Assembly: GCF_003573695.1 (NCBI RefSeq)
Contig: NC_039365.1
Coordinates: 78,445,082-78,509,081, forward strand
Length of the DNA: 64,000 nucleotides
Source of the DNA: Papaver somniferum
Taxonomy: Eukaryota > Streptophyta > Magnoliopsida > Ranunculales > Papaveraceae
Direction: 5' to 3'
The first letter of the stretch is position 1, and each line of letters opens with the position of its first letter. A program made the position numbers and the translations under genes. The notes beneath the pieces are model-generated. The model searched no databases. It was given only the letters and a program-made list of their open reading frames with translations, and was not told the origin of the DNA. Below are positions 23,751-36,283 of this stretch, in pieces.

Positions 23751-26118
23751 TGAAAAAGCGGGGGTACAATAACCACACCCAATATTCCGATTAGCAATCT
23801 GTATGGACTAACTCCAATATACTTTCAAGAGAATCAAATAGACTCAATCTTAATAAAGTATATCAAAGAGTTCTAATATCTCTATTTCACAATGTAATCA
23901 GCAAATCGAATAGATAGAAATCCGTGAGTCTGATTATTATGTGAAATAACTTGAACGGTGCCAAAGACCAATGTTCAAGTGTCAATCAATGTAAATCAAC
24001 AACCAAAGGTTGGATATTCTAATTGATTGATCTTAATGCACAACCTGTGATATTTCAATTATATAACAAAATATAATGCGGAAAAGAAATAACACGGACA
24101 CCAGAATTTTGTTAACGAGGAAACCGCAAATGCAGAAAAAACCCGGGACCTTGTCCAAATTGAACACACACCGTATTAAGACGCTACAGACACTAGCCTA
24201 CTACAAACTAACTTCGGTCTGGACTGTAGTTGAACCCCAATCAATCTCACATTGATTCAAGGTACAGTTTCGCTCCATACGTCTCTGATCCCAGCAGGAT
24301 ACTACGCAGTTGATTCCCTTAGCTGATCTCACCCACAACTAAGAGTTGCTACGACCCAAAGTCGAATACTTTAACAAACAAATATGTATCACACAGAAAA
24401 GTCTATGATAATAGATAAATCTGTCTCCCACAGAAATACCTACAAGTTTTGTTCTGTCTTTTGATAAATCAAGGTGAACAAGAACCAATTAATAACTCGG
24501 ACTTATATTCCCGAAGAACATCCTAGTATTATCAATCACCTCACAATAATCTTAATCGACGCGGTGAAAGAAGATATTGTGGAATCACAAACGATGAGAC
24601 GAAGATGTTTGTGACTACTTTTATATCTTGCCTATCGGAGAGAACAATCTCAAGCCAATCGTTACGATTGTACTCAACATGATAGAATCAGCAAGATCAG
24701 ATGACACAACTACAAGAAAGTAGTATCGGTCTGGCTTCACAATCCCAATGAAGTCATCAAGTCGTTAACCTACAGGGTCTCGAGAAGAAACCTAAGGTTA
24801 AAGGAGAATCGACTCTAGCTTATAAAACTAGTATCACACAGGAGGTGTGGGGATTAGGTTTCCAGTTGCTAGAGTTCTCCCTTATATAGTCTTTCAAATA
24901 AGGGTTTGCAATCAATGTTAGCTTAGTAACAAAGCATTCAATATTCACCGTTATATGAAAACCTGATTAGATTCAAGCTAATATCTTTCAACCATTGGAT
25001 CGAAAACTTATCTTGTTACACACAAATGAAATGCAAAATTTTATATTTGTGTAACCTTACCCAAACATATACATTTGTTGGTTCCACAGTAGTTAACCAA
25101 ATGGTTAGCTATATGAGCACTTTCATATCAACCATATTCTTCTTCAGCATAACTAGTTCAAATGACTCAAACGAACTAGTTAGAGAGTTTTTAAATTGTA
25201 TAAATCTTATATAACTATACAAGACACAATCGAAGGAAAAACGATTTGATTCACTCGAATCGATTCATTAACTTTATAGCCACGATTTGCAAATTGCATT
25301 CCTTAGTTAATATAGATATAAGTTCATAAATAATCGTCTTCAGATATAACCAACTCAAGTACGCGGACTTAGTTCGCGGACTTAAGTTCCCGGAAGGAGT
25401 TCACAAACTCCAGAAGATATTCTCGGGATGAGAACCTCCGCCAGTTCGTGGACTGGGTTCGCGGACTGAGTTCACAGCTCTTGTTCCGGTTTTCCTGATC
25501 AACAAAATACGCATACTTTGGTTCAAGGAATAAGGACTTATACATATATGTGTTTCCACACAATTCTTATATCCAACATTGGTTATATAATCTAATCTCT
25601 CATTTCAATCATTGAAACATTCTTAGAGCACGTTGTATAATTGTTATTCACAAACCATTTTTCGTCAAAGCCATTTACAAAGTGATTGAAACATAACATG
25701 ACTTTCGTCACTAGGTAAAGATTAACTTGGCCAAAGCGAAAGCTTACCAACACATATTTCGATAAATAGATAAGCGAGATAAAATCGGCTCGAAATAGAA
25801 AATGTGTATAATCAATGTCTATATAGCAAAACGACTTTTGTCTCAAGATAGGAGATAGAGTAGATAGACTTTTGAGTGATATATAAGTTCAAGTATCCAC
25901 ATACCTTTTAGCCGATGAAGTTCCACCAGTTCCTTGAGTAGTTATTCGTCTTGTATGATGATCGCCATGGAGTTCTTGAGCTCACCTACACTTTCTATCC
26001 TAGTCCGAGACTTAGCTATAGTAGACTAGAAATCAAGACTTATAGTTTTGATCACTAACATTGAAAAACATGCTTGTGATAGCAATGCATGCGATTTCGA
26101 CCGAACATTGCTCTAACA
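23751..26118 (-). repeat. complete LTR (2368 bp), TGTTAGAGC family subfamily A
   Basis: Plus view: TGAAAAAGCGGGGGT...GCTCTAACA. It carries inverted GTCCGCGAAC-type decamers (25359-25475) and a minus-strand TATA box (24891-24900), and is followed by the complement of a polypurine tract. It aligns by eye with 45861-48284. Confidence 0.9.
24891..24900 (-). promoter_or_regulatory. LTR TATA box, minus strand
   Basis: CTTATATAGT on the plus strand gives ACTATATAAG on the minus strand, in the family context. Confidence 0.5.
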
Positions 26119-28053
26119 ATCTCCCCCTTTGTCAATTTTAGTGAAAAACTATCAATACATATGGAATACAAAAATAAATGAATAAACTTTTATCGCTCCA
26201 ATTTCACATGCTTAATCTTCAACATTACTCGAAATCTCCGTCACTTCCAAGTACTCCAATGATCCCAAAAGTTGTAAGTTCAGCATCATTGTTGTTGAAA
26301 ATCCGTAGCTATAACAATGAGAAAACAAATATTCTCAATCGTTGTTATACAGTGTCATAGTATTATTACACAACGTCAAACTTCATTGTATCACAACTTC
26401 GACAATAATACTATGGTGATATGTATCACTCCTCCTTAGTCAATACCCCATATCACATGGAAACCACTCCCCCTTACATAATGATCCGAAAACCATACGT
26501 ATTCGTAGTGTGAACTACATATTAATTATTCCCCTTTTTGTCAATAAAATTGGCAAAGGTACGAAAACGGGATCCTAATGAAATTTCCAAAAGATACATT
26601 TCATGACCAAAAGAAAGAACATATCAACTTGTTTAGATGTAATCATAAAGCCGAAGCTAAATTCTTTCATCAAGGAGTTCATAAAGATACAAGATAACTC
26701 CTATAATATTCCACAGCCGCACTCCCCACAAAGATTTGGAAATTAAGCACAAGATCAATTAAGAACTCTCCCCCATAATATGCCATTCCCGAAAGAACAA
26801 CAAGAGCGACCTTAATTTCAAAAGAAAAGAAGGATTTCGTTGGACATAACAAATCACATACGAATATGAATTTGAATCAAAAAATACTCAGTTAGATTAA
26901 TCAAAAGAGAACCCATAATTAATATAATTGGAAATATACAACCAAATTAACCACAAAAAGTGATGAATTTAATTGATCATGCTCGACATAAGAGAACTTA
27001 CGGATCCTCAAAGTATAACATAAAAATATGGATCAGGGAAGATCAATACTGCGGAATATACAAGGATTCATTCTATTTCCATCACTATTTGCACAATGAC
27101 ATATAATAGACATAATCCTTGTCAACAAAAGATTTTAACCTATATTTCATCAATAAATGACATAATAGGCTTAACTTTTGTAATGTCAAAAGCTCATTCA
27201 TTCTTTTATCAATACATGCATATCGACATATGAAAGACTTAACGTTTGACAAGGTATAGGACAATCATAGTTTACGGACGCAAACACACATATCCCATAA
27301 CAAATTGCCTTGTATGAAACCATAAAGATAAATACTGCAAAAATTATCTTCCAAACAATTTTAGAATTTAAACAAATAAACCTAAAAACATGAAGATGAA
27401 AACGTTCGACATAGCTATGTGTAATCACAATAATGGCTATTCCAAACTCTAGTTATTCTTCTAAATAAAACAAGAAAATAAGATTTACTAGGCAAAATAT
27501 CTCTTAGAGAACATGATTTGAAAAACACTAAACCCGATCAGCAACTAGAGATTGAATATGGACGAGCCCATCAGTTGCTTTCTTCAGTTCGTTTTTTTAG
27601 AAAATCAAGATTCCTTGTTCCAGTTCCGAGTTGTTCACGTACGACCTCAAAATCTCGAAGAAGATTTCCTACCAGTTGTGATGACATCTAAACTGGTAGT
27701 TTGTTTTCATGATCAATAGCATGATAGCATGTTATGAAAACAGGATTTTTGTGAAACTCGATAGTCTTGCCCTTCTTGACTTCATCATCTTTGTTGCTTC
27801 CATCCATTGTGCACACAAAAAATTCAGTAGAATATTTTGACCTTATGGAATAATGTATCAATTGATGACACATATATATAAAAAGAATTTCCATAAAAAC
27901 CCTAGGAAACTTGTATACGTCTGTGTGGGTCAGGTGTACGTGCACTCGTGGTCACAACTCCTATGTGACCAAGGGGAATGGAGAAGCCGAGCTTGAACAA
28001 AGGATGAACTACTTAATTCCAAGAGAATAATTGCTGAGAAGCAAATACTTGGA
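26119..28053 (-). mobile_element. 3' internal region of the long-LTR element
   Basis: Begins with the complement of a polypurine tract ('atctccccctttgtc'). About 26119-27480 aligns inverted with about 50040-51611 and 8930-9536. A decayed ORF remnant (about 27590-27820, with MDGSNKDDEVKKGKT on the minus strand) is helix-rich and looks like the small ORFs of related copies. No intact gene. It ends at the TSD TTGGA (28049-28053). Confidence 0.7.
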
Positions 28054-29828
28054 TGAGTGTGCAAGGCAGGGTCGAACCACAGAGACTTGGGTGTGAATTG
28101 AAGTAATGAAGCAAGTGACAGTTAACAAGAAAAATCAGTGGCAGTGAACAAGAACAGTGAAACAAAGACAAACAAACCAAGGCTGTTAGCCAAGGGCAGT
28201 GATAAAGAAACAAAGGCAGGTCTTCCAACTATGTTCTTGTCCCTTGTTAGTTATCAGTCAGCTTCTAGGCTTTCTGAATAACTAGATGACAGTTGCGGTT
28301 CAAAGCCGGCTGTTTATCTAAGGGTTGGTATAGAAAGGAGGCTAAAGGCACTAAGATGAATTCTAAACCTTGTGGTAGTTGGGGCTCTCACACTGCAACT
28401 ACCCGCAGAGAAGCTTGCTTAGTGTTTTAACAACCTATAAGGATATTCAATCCTACACAATTCAAGCACAACAAGATCAAAGCATGGATAGGATAAAAAC
28501 AATTGAAATTTACAACATCATTTAAAATAAAAACTAACCCTTGAGGCACTGGCTATTCCAGTCCTCTTGGGTGAAGCACTGGCTAGTCCAGGCATGACTT
28601 CTAACACACACCCATCGTCCCTATTTATACAACAATCCAAAATTAGGGTTAACACCCTTTTCCCCAAAACAGTGAAATTAGGGTTTGGTGAAAATCAAAA
28701 TTAAATCAAAATAATCCTACCTAATGTCACTGAATCTACTCAATAACACTCACCCAGGCCTCTATTTCTAGCTGTAATCATCAATTCCTAAGAATCCCCA
28801 ATTTGTAAAATTAGGGTTTCCTGTTGAGAAATAGGAATCGAAATTACTCACCTAACAGCTCTGATTTCTTCCCAATAGTCTCGACCCATGCTTCCTTATC
28901 GTCTTCTGCTCCTTCCCATGCTTCAATTACATCCATCTCATCAACTTATTTCACCAACTCCACAGCTAGGGATTAGAGGTGTGAAAATGGGTGAAATTAG
29001 TCGTTGAGAGGGATATAGGACGTGATATAGGGGATGGGTTTAGTTGGTAGGAGCCATGATGGCTTTGGTGGTGGATGTGGTGGTGGCAGACGGAGCAGGT
29101 GGTGGTGATGGCGACAGCGTCGCTGTGTAGAGAAGGGAGGAGAAGAAGATGGGTTCGATATTTTTGGAGTAGGGGGTGTTTGGTTGGGTTAATAGATTTG
29201 GGTTCTTGGGTGTTGAGAAGGCTCATCAAGTCTTGATGTTTGGATGGTGAAAGGCGTAGGATGAAAAGATGAAAGAATGATCCAACGGCTCGATGGAAAT
29301 GGATATGAAGCGACCTTTGGATATGGGATACATCAAAACTGACGGTCTGAGATGGAGTTGGGTGCTATAGTGTTAGACAGGAACATCAAAACTCGATGCA
29401 CTCTGATGGAGCGACTGTTGGATGATGGAATGGATTCAATCTGACGGTGAAGGATAGAAACGGGTTTGGGTATTGAGTTTAGGCTTAGAAAATGGGTTTT
29501 GGGCTTAAAAAATCTTGAGCCCACTTCTTCTTTAAGAACAATTTCTTCCTTTGTGAGCCCATTTTCATCCTTGAGTCTTCCATACCGCATTCTGCACTTC
29601 TTTTCCTCTAGAGTTTCCGCCGGCTTTCTCCGTGTCTTTGCACTTTTCGCTCCGCAACTCATCTAGTCTTTATTTATTACCCAAAAATGCAAAATTAATT
29701 AATAAAAATATTTATTCTTGAAAACAAAGAAAATACAGAATATGGGATAAAATTTAGAATTAATGAACAAAAGATGAGTTAAATGCCAAGAAAAATATAT
29801 AGAAATATGCACTTTTTAGCACTCATCA
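28054..29828 (-). repeat. 3' LTR of the non-autonomous element (1775 bp)
   Basis: Nearly identical to 32996-34769. Minus-strand TATA (GTATAAATAG) at 28621-28630. Several TTAGGGTTT telo-box-like motifs occur around 28640-28820. Repeated ORFs on both strands (for example 28966-29229 and 29333-29662 on the minus strand) recur identically in the other LTR and have no recognisable domain. Confidence 0.92.
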
Positions 29829-29845
29829 AATACCCCCAAACCTGA
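29829..29845 (-). other. polypurine tract, minus strand
   Basis: The minus strand reads CAGGTTTGGGGGTATT immediately before the LTR start TGATGAG, the same tract type as at 1054-1067. Confidence 0.8.
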
Positions 29846-31460
29846 ATTTTACTTGTCCTCAAGTAAAACAAAACTAAGGAAATCCTACCTATACCACTGT
29901 CGTTGGTTTCTCGAATGCATTTAGCGTATGCACTAAGCCTTTTAAACCACTAAGTGTCCCTAGTGGACGAGTGAAGTCTCGTGAAGGTTTGCTTAGAACG
30001 TACCTACAAAGTTCTAGGACAAAATATAAGCTCAGATTCCATGAAATGTGACATATGCAAGACAGTAGAAGCTCACAGCAAAATGGAGATGTCAATCTAG
30101 CTATCAAAGGCACAATCCTAGCACTGATAACAACTAAAGACACGTGATAAGAGTGTAAAGTGTATCTACACATGTTTCTAGAATGACCTGAAGTTATGAC
30201 TACTAATCACCAAGAGATAGTTTTTAGGCTAAGAACCGAATTCTAAGCCAAGCTAGATGTCCGGATTTACGAGAATTGTGAATGTTCACCCAATGAGTTG
30301 GTGATATTTCAGTTTACCCGCGTTATACATCGATGGCTGCACCCTCCTTGCTTATTACAAGACTATTTACAACAAAAAGATGACTCTTTACATGACTCTT
30401 ATTTACATTGATTACTCTCTTTATTTTTGGAACAAGAGAGAACTATTGTCTTTAACAAGACAAAACATGGAATAAACACTTGATTTTATTTCTATTTTTA
30501 TTTTTTATTTTTTTTTTGATATATTTTTTTTGATTTTTTTTTTTGTAAGAAATAACATTGATCTTTACAACATAGTGACACTTTTGATACATGAACAAAA
30601 AGAAAAACATAATTACATGACTCTTAGCAAGAGGTGGCCCTTATCGAATGCATCCGGTCAAATTCTATGGTTGCTTTTCTTAACGTATCCTCCAACTTCT
30701 ATCCCAGCCAACCAAAGAACAAGCTAGTCAAGTCTCATTCAGTATTCTAAAGTGATTGGCAATCTAACTTCCTATCAGACACCTTGAAGATCGAGGCTAT
30801 ACATGTATTGGTAGATCGTGCGCGTGCAAGTTTCTTATCACATGTGAATTGTGCTAGAATCAGGGTGCCTAAATATCTAGACTAAGAATCCTTATGTTTA
30901 CATACATGCACAAGAGTCAACATTTCAAGGTAAATGAGCTCCATTTTTATGTTTTTTTAATTTTTTAGTTTTTTTTTTTTTTTTTTTTTCAAAAAGAAGG
31001 AGTTCTTGTTTTCAATTATGGCATGTGATCGTGGTATCTACTCTATACCCCCAAACCTAAACTAAACATTGTCCTCAATGTTTCAAAAGATGTAAAGAAT
31101 TATAATACAACATATGGAGAGGATTATGCTGAGTAGAGAAAAAGGAAAGAGAATACCCGATTTCGGCGAAAGCAAGATTAGAACTCCGTTATTCAAGGCA
31201 AAAATCCAACATTTTTTTAGCCGAGATCATATTGGATTAGCACTATATATACAAAAGAAACAAAAGATTTAACTAAGAAACTATCTACTAGATTTTATAC
31301 AAGAAAATTTGGTTTTTAATGGGATTGGACTTTTTGGGAAAAATTTGGTTTTGTCGGGAGACATTTGGTTTTGATGGGAAAAAGAAAAAATTTGGTTTTT
31401 AGGGAAACATTTGGAAAACTTTGGTTTTTATGGGAGAAAAACATTTGGTTTTTAATGGGA
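29846..31460 (-). other. post-pol-like non-coding segment of the non-autonomous element
   Basis: Non-coding. Contains inverted Athila 3' blocks, several T/A-rich runs (30480-30545 and 30960-30990), and a second tract 'acccccaaacctaaac' near 31047 next to 'cattgtcctcaatg', which resembles the tract after Athila integrase at about 42570. From about 31310 to 31460 'atttggtttt' is repeated many times. Confidence 0.6.
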
Positions 31461-31465
31461 TAAGG

Positions 31466-32260
31466 AGACCAAGCCCACTGTTGGGTTTTGCGAAGCCCAG
31501 CTACGTTTTTGAAAAACAGGCCCACTGCTGGTGAGTAAAGCTCACTGTTGGTTTTTGGAATTTTGAAATTTTGGCCCACTCGAACTTTGGTTCAGGCCCA
31601 CAGTTCAGAAACAAGCCCAGGTAACAATTTGAAATTTGGGCTCTTAAATAGCCAAAGGTCGAGGCCCAACTGGGCTTTGAAAACGTTTTCTGTTTTTGGG
31701 TCAAGCCCACAATGTAAATGTTTAGTTTTCAAATGGATGTTAAGCCCACAGTCCCAGAAATTTAGTTGGGCTTTGGCTAGCTACTAACTAAAATATGAGG
31801 CCCAACTGGGCTTTCAAAAGTTCAGTTTTCTTTAATTAAAACAACAGGCCCAAATCAATCTAAAACCACAAGCCCACAAGTAATTAATTACAAACCCAAC
31901 AGAAAATATAAGCCCAAATGTTGGGTTTAATATTACAAGCCCACAAGAAAAATGGAAGCCCACAGTTTGGGTTCTCTTAATGGGTTTAGGCTTACCTGTG
32001 AAGCACAGCCCAGCTGTTCAGTTTGGTTGCAAAAGCCCAGTTGGGCTTTGGATCATCCTAAGCTTTGGCTTCAACACTCAAGGCCCAGTTGGGCTTGGTT
32101 CAATTTCCTCTCCTTCTGCAGCTTCAGCCCAGTTGGGCTTGGTTCAAATCAGTTTACTTCACAAGCCCAGTTGGGCTTTATCTTACACCAGCTGCAGCAG
32201 CTTCAGTAGCAGCAGGAGCACCAGTTCAGGTTCAAAATGGTGAAGCCCAAATATGAAAAA
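31466..32260 (-). repeat. dense GCCCA/TGGGC motif cluster
   Basis: More than twenty GCCCA or TGGGC words occur in about 800 bp. At six sites they form a hairpin-like pair with a 2-bp centre, GCCCA-GT-TGGGC or GCCCA-AC-TGGGC (near 31670, 31800, 32036, 32082, 32127 and 32165). TGGGCY is the plant 'site II' element bound by TCP factors. Short ORFs here on both strands (for example 31952-32256) come from the repetition. Confidence 0.75.
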
Positions 32261-32261
32261 G

Positions 32262-32670
32262 CAAGCAAGCAAGGGCTTTGCAACAGCAGGTAGCAGCTTC
32301 ACCAGCAATCAAGGCTCAGCAGCTTCACCAGTTCAGGGCTTTGCACCAGCAGCAGGGGATTTAAGGCAGCACCAGGGGCAGATTCAGCTAGATAGCTAGC
32401 TAGCAAGCAAGGGCTAGCCAGCAGCTACAATTCAGTGCAAGAGCCTGGTTCAAAGCAACAATTGCACAGCAGCAGCAAGCGCAGCAGAGCAGCAGGGACT
32501 CAGCAGCAGCAGCAGTACAGTTCAACAACAGCAACAGGCAGCAACAGGGGTAGTTCAGCAGCAACAGGCTGCAACAGCAGCCACAGCAGCTCAGCAGCAG
32601 TCTTGGCCTGGCACAAGCAGGAGCACCACAGCAGCACAAGCACAACAGCTCAGCAGAGGCAGTGAACAGG
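32262..32670. repeat. CAG-rich low-complexity tract
   Basis: Long imperfect runs of CAG/CAA mixed with AGCAGC. Plus-strand frames give Gln/Ser runs and minus-strand frames give Cys/Leu runs; neither resembles a known protein. Lies just inside the primer-site end of the non-autonomous element, where gag would normally start. Confidence 0.8.
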
Positions 32671-32910
32671 GAAGAAAGCAAAGAATGCAGGATGATGCAA
32701 GAAATGAAAAAATGCTTAAACTAAGATGCTTATGATTACACTAATATGCAGATGCAGATGCTCTAAGTTACAGTTAGACTAAGTTACAGCTAAAGATACA
32801 AAATTACAGCTACACTAAAACAGCAACATTAAAGCTATACTAAGCTACACTACAGGTGGAAAACAGAAAGGCAAGAGCAATTTTTTTTTTCTTTCAACTA
32901 CACAGCACCA

Positions 32911-32929
32911 GTCCCCGGCAACGGCGCCA
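32911..32929 (-). other. primer-binding site, Asp-tRNA type
   Basis: The minus strand reads TGGCGCCGTTGCCGGGGAC, the well-known Athila/Tat primer site attributed to tRNA-Asp. It lies 66 bp inside the LTR edge (32996), farther than usual; the spacer has no obvious second primer site. Confidence 0.85.
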
Positions 32930-32995
32930 AAAACTTGGTGGCTCTCTAAAAGAGTCACAGAAATGATACCTGCAAGTGCACAGGGTCTGTTGTAG

Positions 32996-34769
32996 TGAGT
33001 GTGCAAGGTAGGGTCGAACCACAGAGACTTGGGTGTGAATTGAAGTAATGAAGCAAGTGACAGTTAACAAGAAAAATCAGTGGCAGTGAACAAGAAAAGT
33101 GAAACAAAGACAAACAAACCAAGGCTGTTAGCCAAGGGCAGTGATAAAGAAACAAAGGCAGGTCTTCCAACTATGTTCTTGTCCCTTGTTAGTTATCAGT
33201 CAGCTTCCAGGCTTTCTGAATAACTAGATGACAGTCGCGGTTCAAAGCCGGCTGTTCATCTAAGGGTTGGTCTAGAAAGGAGGCTAAAGGCACTAAGATG
33301 AATTCTAAACCTTGTGGTAGTTGGGGCTCTCACACTGCAACTACCCGTAGAGAAGCTTGCTTAGTGTTTTAACAACCTATAAGGATATTCAATCCTAGAC
33401 AATTCAAGCACAACAAGATCAAAGCATGGATAGGATAAAAACAATTGAAATTTACAACATCATTTAAAATAAAAACTAACCCTTGAGGCACTGGCTATTC
33501 CAGTCCTCTTGGGTGAAGCACTGGCTAGTCCAGGCATGACTTCTAACACACACCCATCATCCCTATTTATACAACAATCCAAAATTAGGGTTAACACCCT
33601 TTCCCCCAAAACAGTGAAATTAGGGTTTGGTGAAAATCAAAATTAAATCAAAATAATCCTACCTAATGTCACTGAATCTACTCAATAACACTCACCCAGG
33701 CCTCTATTTCTAGCTGTAATCATCAATTCCTAAGAATCCCCAATTTGTAAAATTAGGGTTTCCTGTTGAGAAATAGGAATCGAAATTACTCACCTAACAG
33801 CTCTGATTTCTTCCCAATAGTCTCGACCCATGCTTCCTTATCGTCTTCTGCTCCTTCCCATGCTTCAATTACATCCATCTCATCAACTTATTTCACCAAC
33901 TCCACAGCTAGGGATTAGAGGTGTGAAAATGGGTGAAATTAGTCGTTGAGAGGGATATAGGACGTGATATAGGGGATGGGTTTAGTTGGTAGGAGCCATG
34001 ATGGCTTTGGTGGTGGATGTGGTGGTGGCAGACGGAGCAGGTGGTGGTGATGGCGATAGCGTCGCTGTGCAGAGAAGGGAGGAGAAGAAGATGGGTTCGA
34101 TATTTTTGGAGTAGGGGGTGTTTGGTTGGGTTAATAGATTTGGGTTCTTGGGTGTTGAGAAGGCTCATCAAGTCTTGATGTTTGGATGGTGAAAGGCGTA
34201 GGATGAAAATATGAAAGAATGATCCAACGGCTCGATGGAAATGGATATGAAGCGACCTTTGGATATGGGATACATCAAAACTGACGGTCTGACATGGAGT
34301 TGGGTGCTATAGTGTTAGACAGGAACATCAAAACTCGATGCACTCTGATGGAGCGACCGTTGGATGATGGAATGGATTCAATCTGACGGTGAAGGAGAGA
34401 AACGGGTTTGGGTATTGATTTTAGGCTTAGAAAATGGGTTTTGGGCTTAAACAATCTTGAGCCCACTTCTTCTTTAAGAACAATTTCTTCCTTTGTGAGC
34501 CCATTTTCATCCTTGAGTCTTCCATACCGCATTCTGCACTTCTTTTCCTCTAGAGTTTCCGCCGGCTTTCTCCATGTATTTGCACTTTTCGCTCCACAAC
34601 TCATCTAGTCTTTATTTATTACCTAAAAATGCAAAATTAATTAATAAAAATATTTATTCTTGAAAACAAAGAAAATACAGAATATGGGATAAAATGTAGA
34701 ATTAATGCACAAAAGATGAGTTAAATGCCAAGAAAAATATATAGAAATATGCACTTTTAGCACTCATCA
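32996..34769 (-). repeat. 5' LTR of the non-autonomous element (1774 bp)
   Basis: Partner of 28054-29828. Minus-strand TATA at 33563-33572. Right edge CACTCATCA followed by TSD TTGGA. Confidence 0.92.
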
Positions 34770-34904
34770 TTGGAGGAAGGACGATAAACAGGGAATATTC
34801 TCAAAATAGGATGATCAGAATTATCTTCAAGAAGGAAAAACTGGAGCGAGGCTCAACAGATTTTTAAGATCATCAAAAAAACAACAAAAAGAATAAATAA
34901 AGGA

Positions 34905-35408
34905 AAACATTCTTAGAGGATGTTGTATAATTGTTATTCACAAACCATTTTTCGTCAAAGCCATTTTCAAAGGGATTGAAACATAACATGACTTTCGTCA
35001 CTAGGTAAAGATGAACTTGGCCAAAGCGAAAGCTTACCAACACATAGTTCGAGAAATAGATAAGCGAGATAAACTCGGTTCGAAATAGAAAATCTGTATA
35101 TTCAAAGTCTATATAGCAAAACGACTTTTGTCTCAAGATAGGAGATAGAGTAGATAGACTTTTGAGTGATAGATAAGTTCAAGTCTCCACATACCTTTTA
35201 GTCGATGAAGTTCCACCAGTTCCTTGAGTAGTTCTTCGTCTTGTATGATGATCGGCATGGAGTTCTTGATCTCAACTACACTTTCTATCCTAGTCCGAGA
35301 CTTAGCTATAGTAGACTAGAAATATGGACTTATAGTTTTGATCACTAACATTGACAAACATGCTTGAGATAGTAACGCATGCGAGTTCGACAGAGCAGTG
35401 CTCTAACA
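34905..35408 (-). repeat. first 504 bp of the 5' LTR of the long-LTR element
   Basis: Aligns with 25610-26118 and ends GCTCTAACA at the TSD CCCAG. The rest of the LTR and the primer site have been deleted. Confidence 0.85.
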
Positions 35409-36283
35409 CCCAGGTATGCCAAGGTTTTGAAGGATTTGTGTACAAGAAAGGATAAGTTGATTGCTAAGGAAATTACTGAAATGGGAGAAAGTGCTATAGC
35501 TATGTTACTAAAGAAGATGCCTACAAAGTGTGAAGATCCTGACGGTTTCATGGTACCCGTTACCATTGGTAACCGACCATTCGAGTGTGCTTTGCTTGAT
35601 TTGGGAGCTTCCATTAGTGTTATTTCAGGCGATGTTTATGATTCTTTGAATCTCGGACCTTTAAAAGAGGCAAAGATCGCTATTCAATTAGCAAACAAGT
35701 CCAATATATATCCTAAGGGAGTCGTGGAGGACGTGTTAGTTCAAGTGAATCAGTTAATCTTTTCGTTGATTTCTACATTGTGGATATGCATAATGGAGAT
35801 AATTGTTCAACTACTTCGTTACTCCTTAGAAGACTGTTCATGAAAACTGCAAAGACGAAGATTAATGTCGATAGTGGTACACTCACTATGGAATTTGATA
35901 AGGAGATCGTTCGCTTCAACATATTCGAAGACATGTGTTATCCTAGTGATGTGCACTCCGCTTTTTCTATTGATGTTATTGGTTCTTTAACGCAACAAAT
36001 GTTTGATTTGAATGGTGTAGATGAACTTGGAGTTGTGTTATGGAAAAATATTGATTTGGACGTTCACGGACAGCCGAACCTGGACGATGACTTAGCCAAA
36101 GGATTGGTCGAGATGTGTGGTTCCCTAACAGCACTACAAGAAGAAAAAACGGGTAATATTTCTTATATTTCTTTACCCATAACTAATGAGGTTCTGTTAC
36201 CTTCTATTGTGCAGGAACCAAAACTAAAATTAAAGCCACTTCCGGACCACTTAAAGTACGCATACTTGGGTGATAAAGAATAA
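35409..36283 (+). pseudogene. Athila aspartic protease region
   Basis: The right-hand continuation of the segment ending at 23750. Reads YAKVLKDLCTRK, then KMPTKCEDPDGF and the retropepsin signature LLDLGASISVIS (catalytic Asp at 35598-35600; DLGA instead of DTG/DSG is normal for Athila) and YPKGVVEDVLV. The frame shifts between about 35770 and 35820 and goes on with MKTAKTKINVDSGTLTMEFD to a stop at 36281-36283. The protease would process Gag-Pol. One frameshift and the stop disable it. Confidence 0.88.

Larger units (their letters stand above)
28054..34769 (-). mobile_element. young non-autonomous Athila-like LTR element (6716 bp)
   Basis: Exact ends: TSD TTGGA at 28049-28053 and 34770-34774, LTRs TGATGAGTGC...CACACTCA on the minus strand. 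The internal region is 3.17 kb with no gag-pol. Its 3' third (29829-about 31080) shares blocks with the post-pol region of Athila at about 42560-43865 (a 'gaggacaat...tttggggg'-type tract, 'cctaggggtttaaaggc'-like blocks, polypurine tract), while the 5' two thirds are low-complexity DNA. The primer site is Asp-type. By eye the two LTRs differ at only about two dozen sites over about 1775 bp (near 1.4%), so it is one of the youngest insertions here. Confidence 0.9.
23751..35408 (-). mobile_element. long-LTR element inserted in Athila gag-pol, itself split and deleted
   Basis: The duplication CCCAG at 23746-23750 and 35409-35413 gives exact ends, and the Athila protein resumes in frame across it. 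On the minus strand the 3' LTR is complete (23751-26118), the 5' LTR keeps only its first 504 bp (34905-35408), and the primer site and gag-proximal part are lost. The remaining internal region, 26119-28053 plus 34775-34904, is split by the younger element 28054-34769. Without that insertion the remnant is about 4.9 kb. No pol motifs are present. Confidence 0.9.

Noticed and set aside
28966..29662. ORFs repeated almost identically at 33908-34604
   Set aside because: They lie inside the two LTRs of one element, so the repetition reflects the LTR pair and not gene conservation; no domain.
32400..32681. Cys/Leu-rich and Gln-rich ORFs
   Set aside because: Direct product of the CAG-rich tract; mirror frames on opposite strands.
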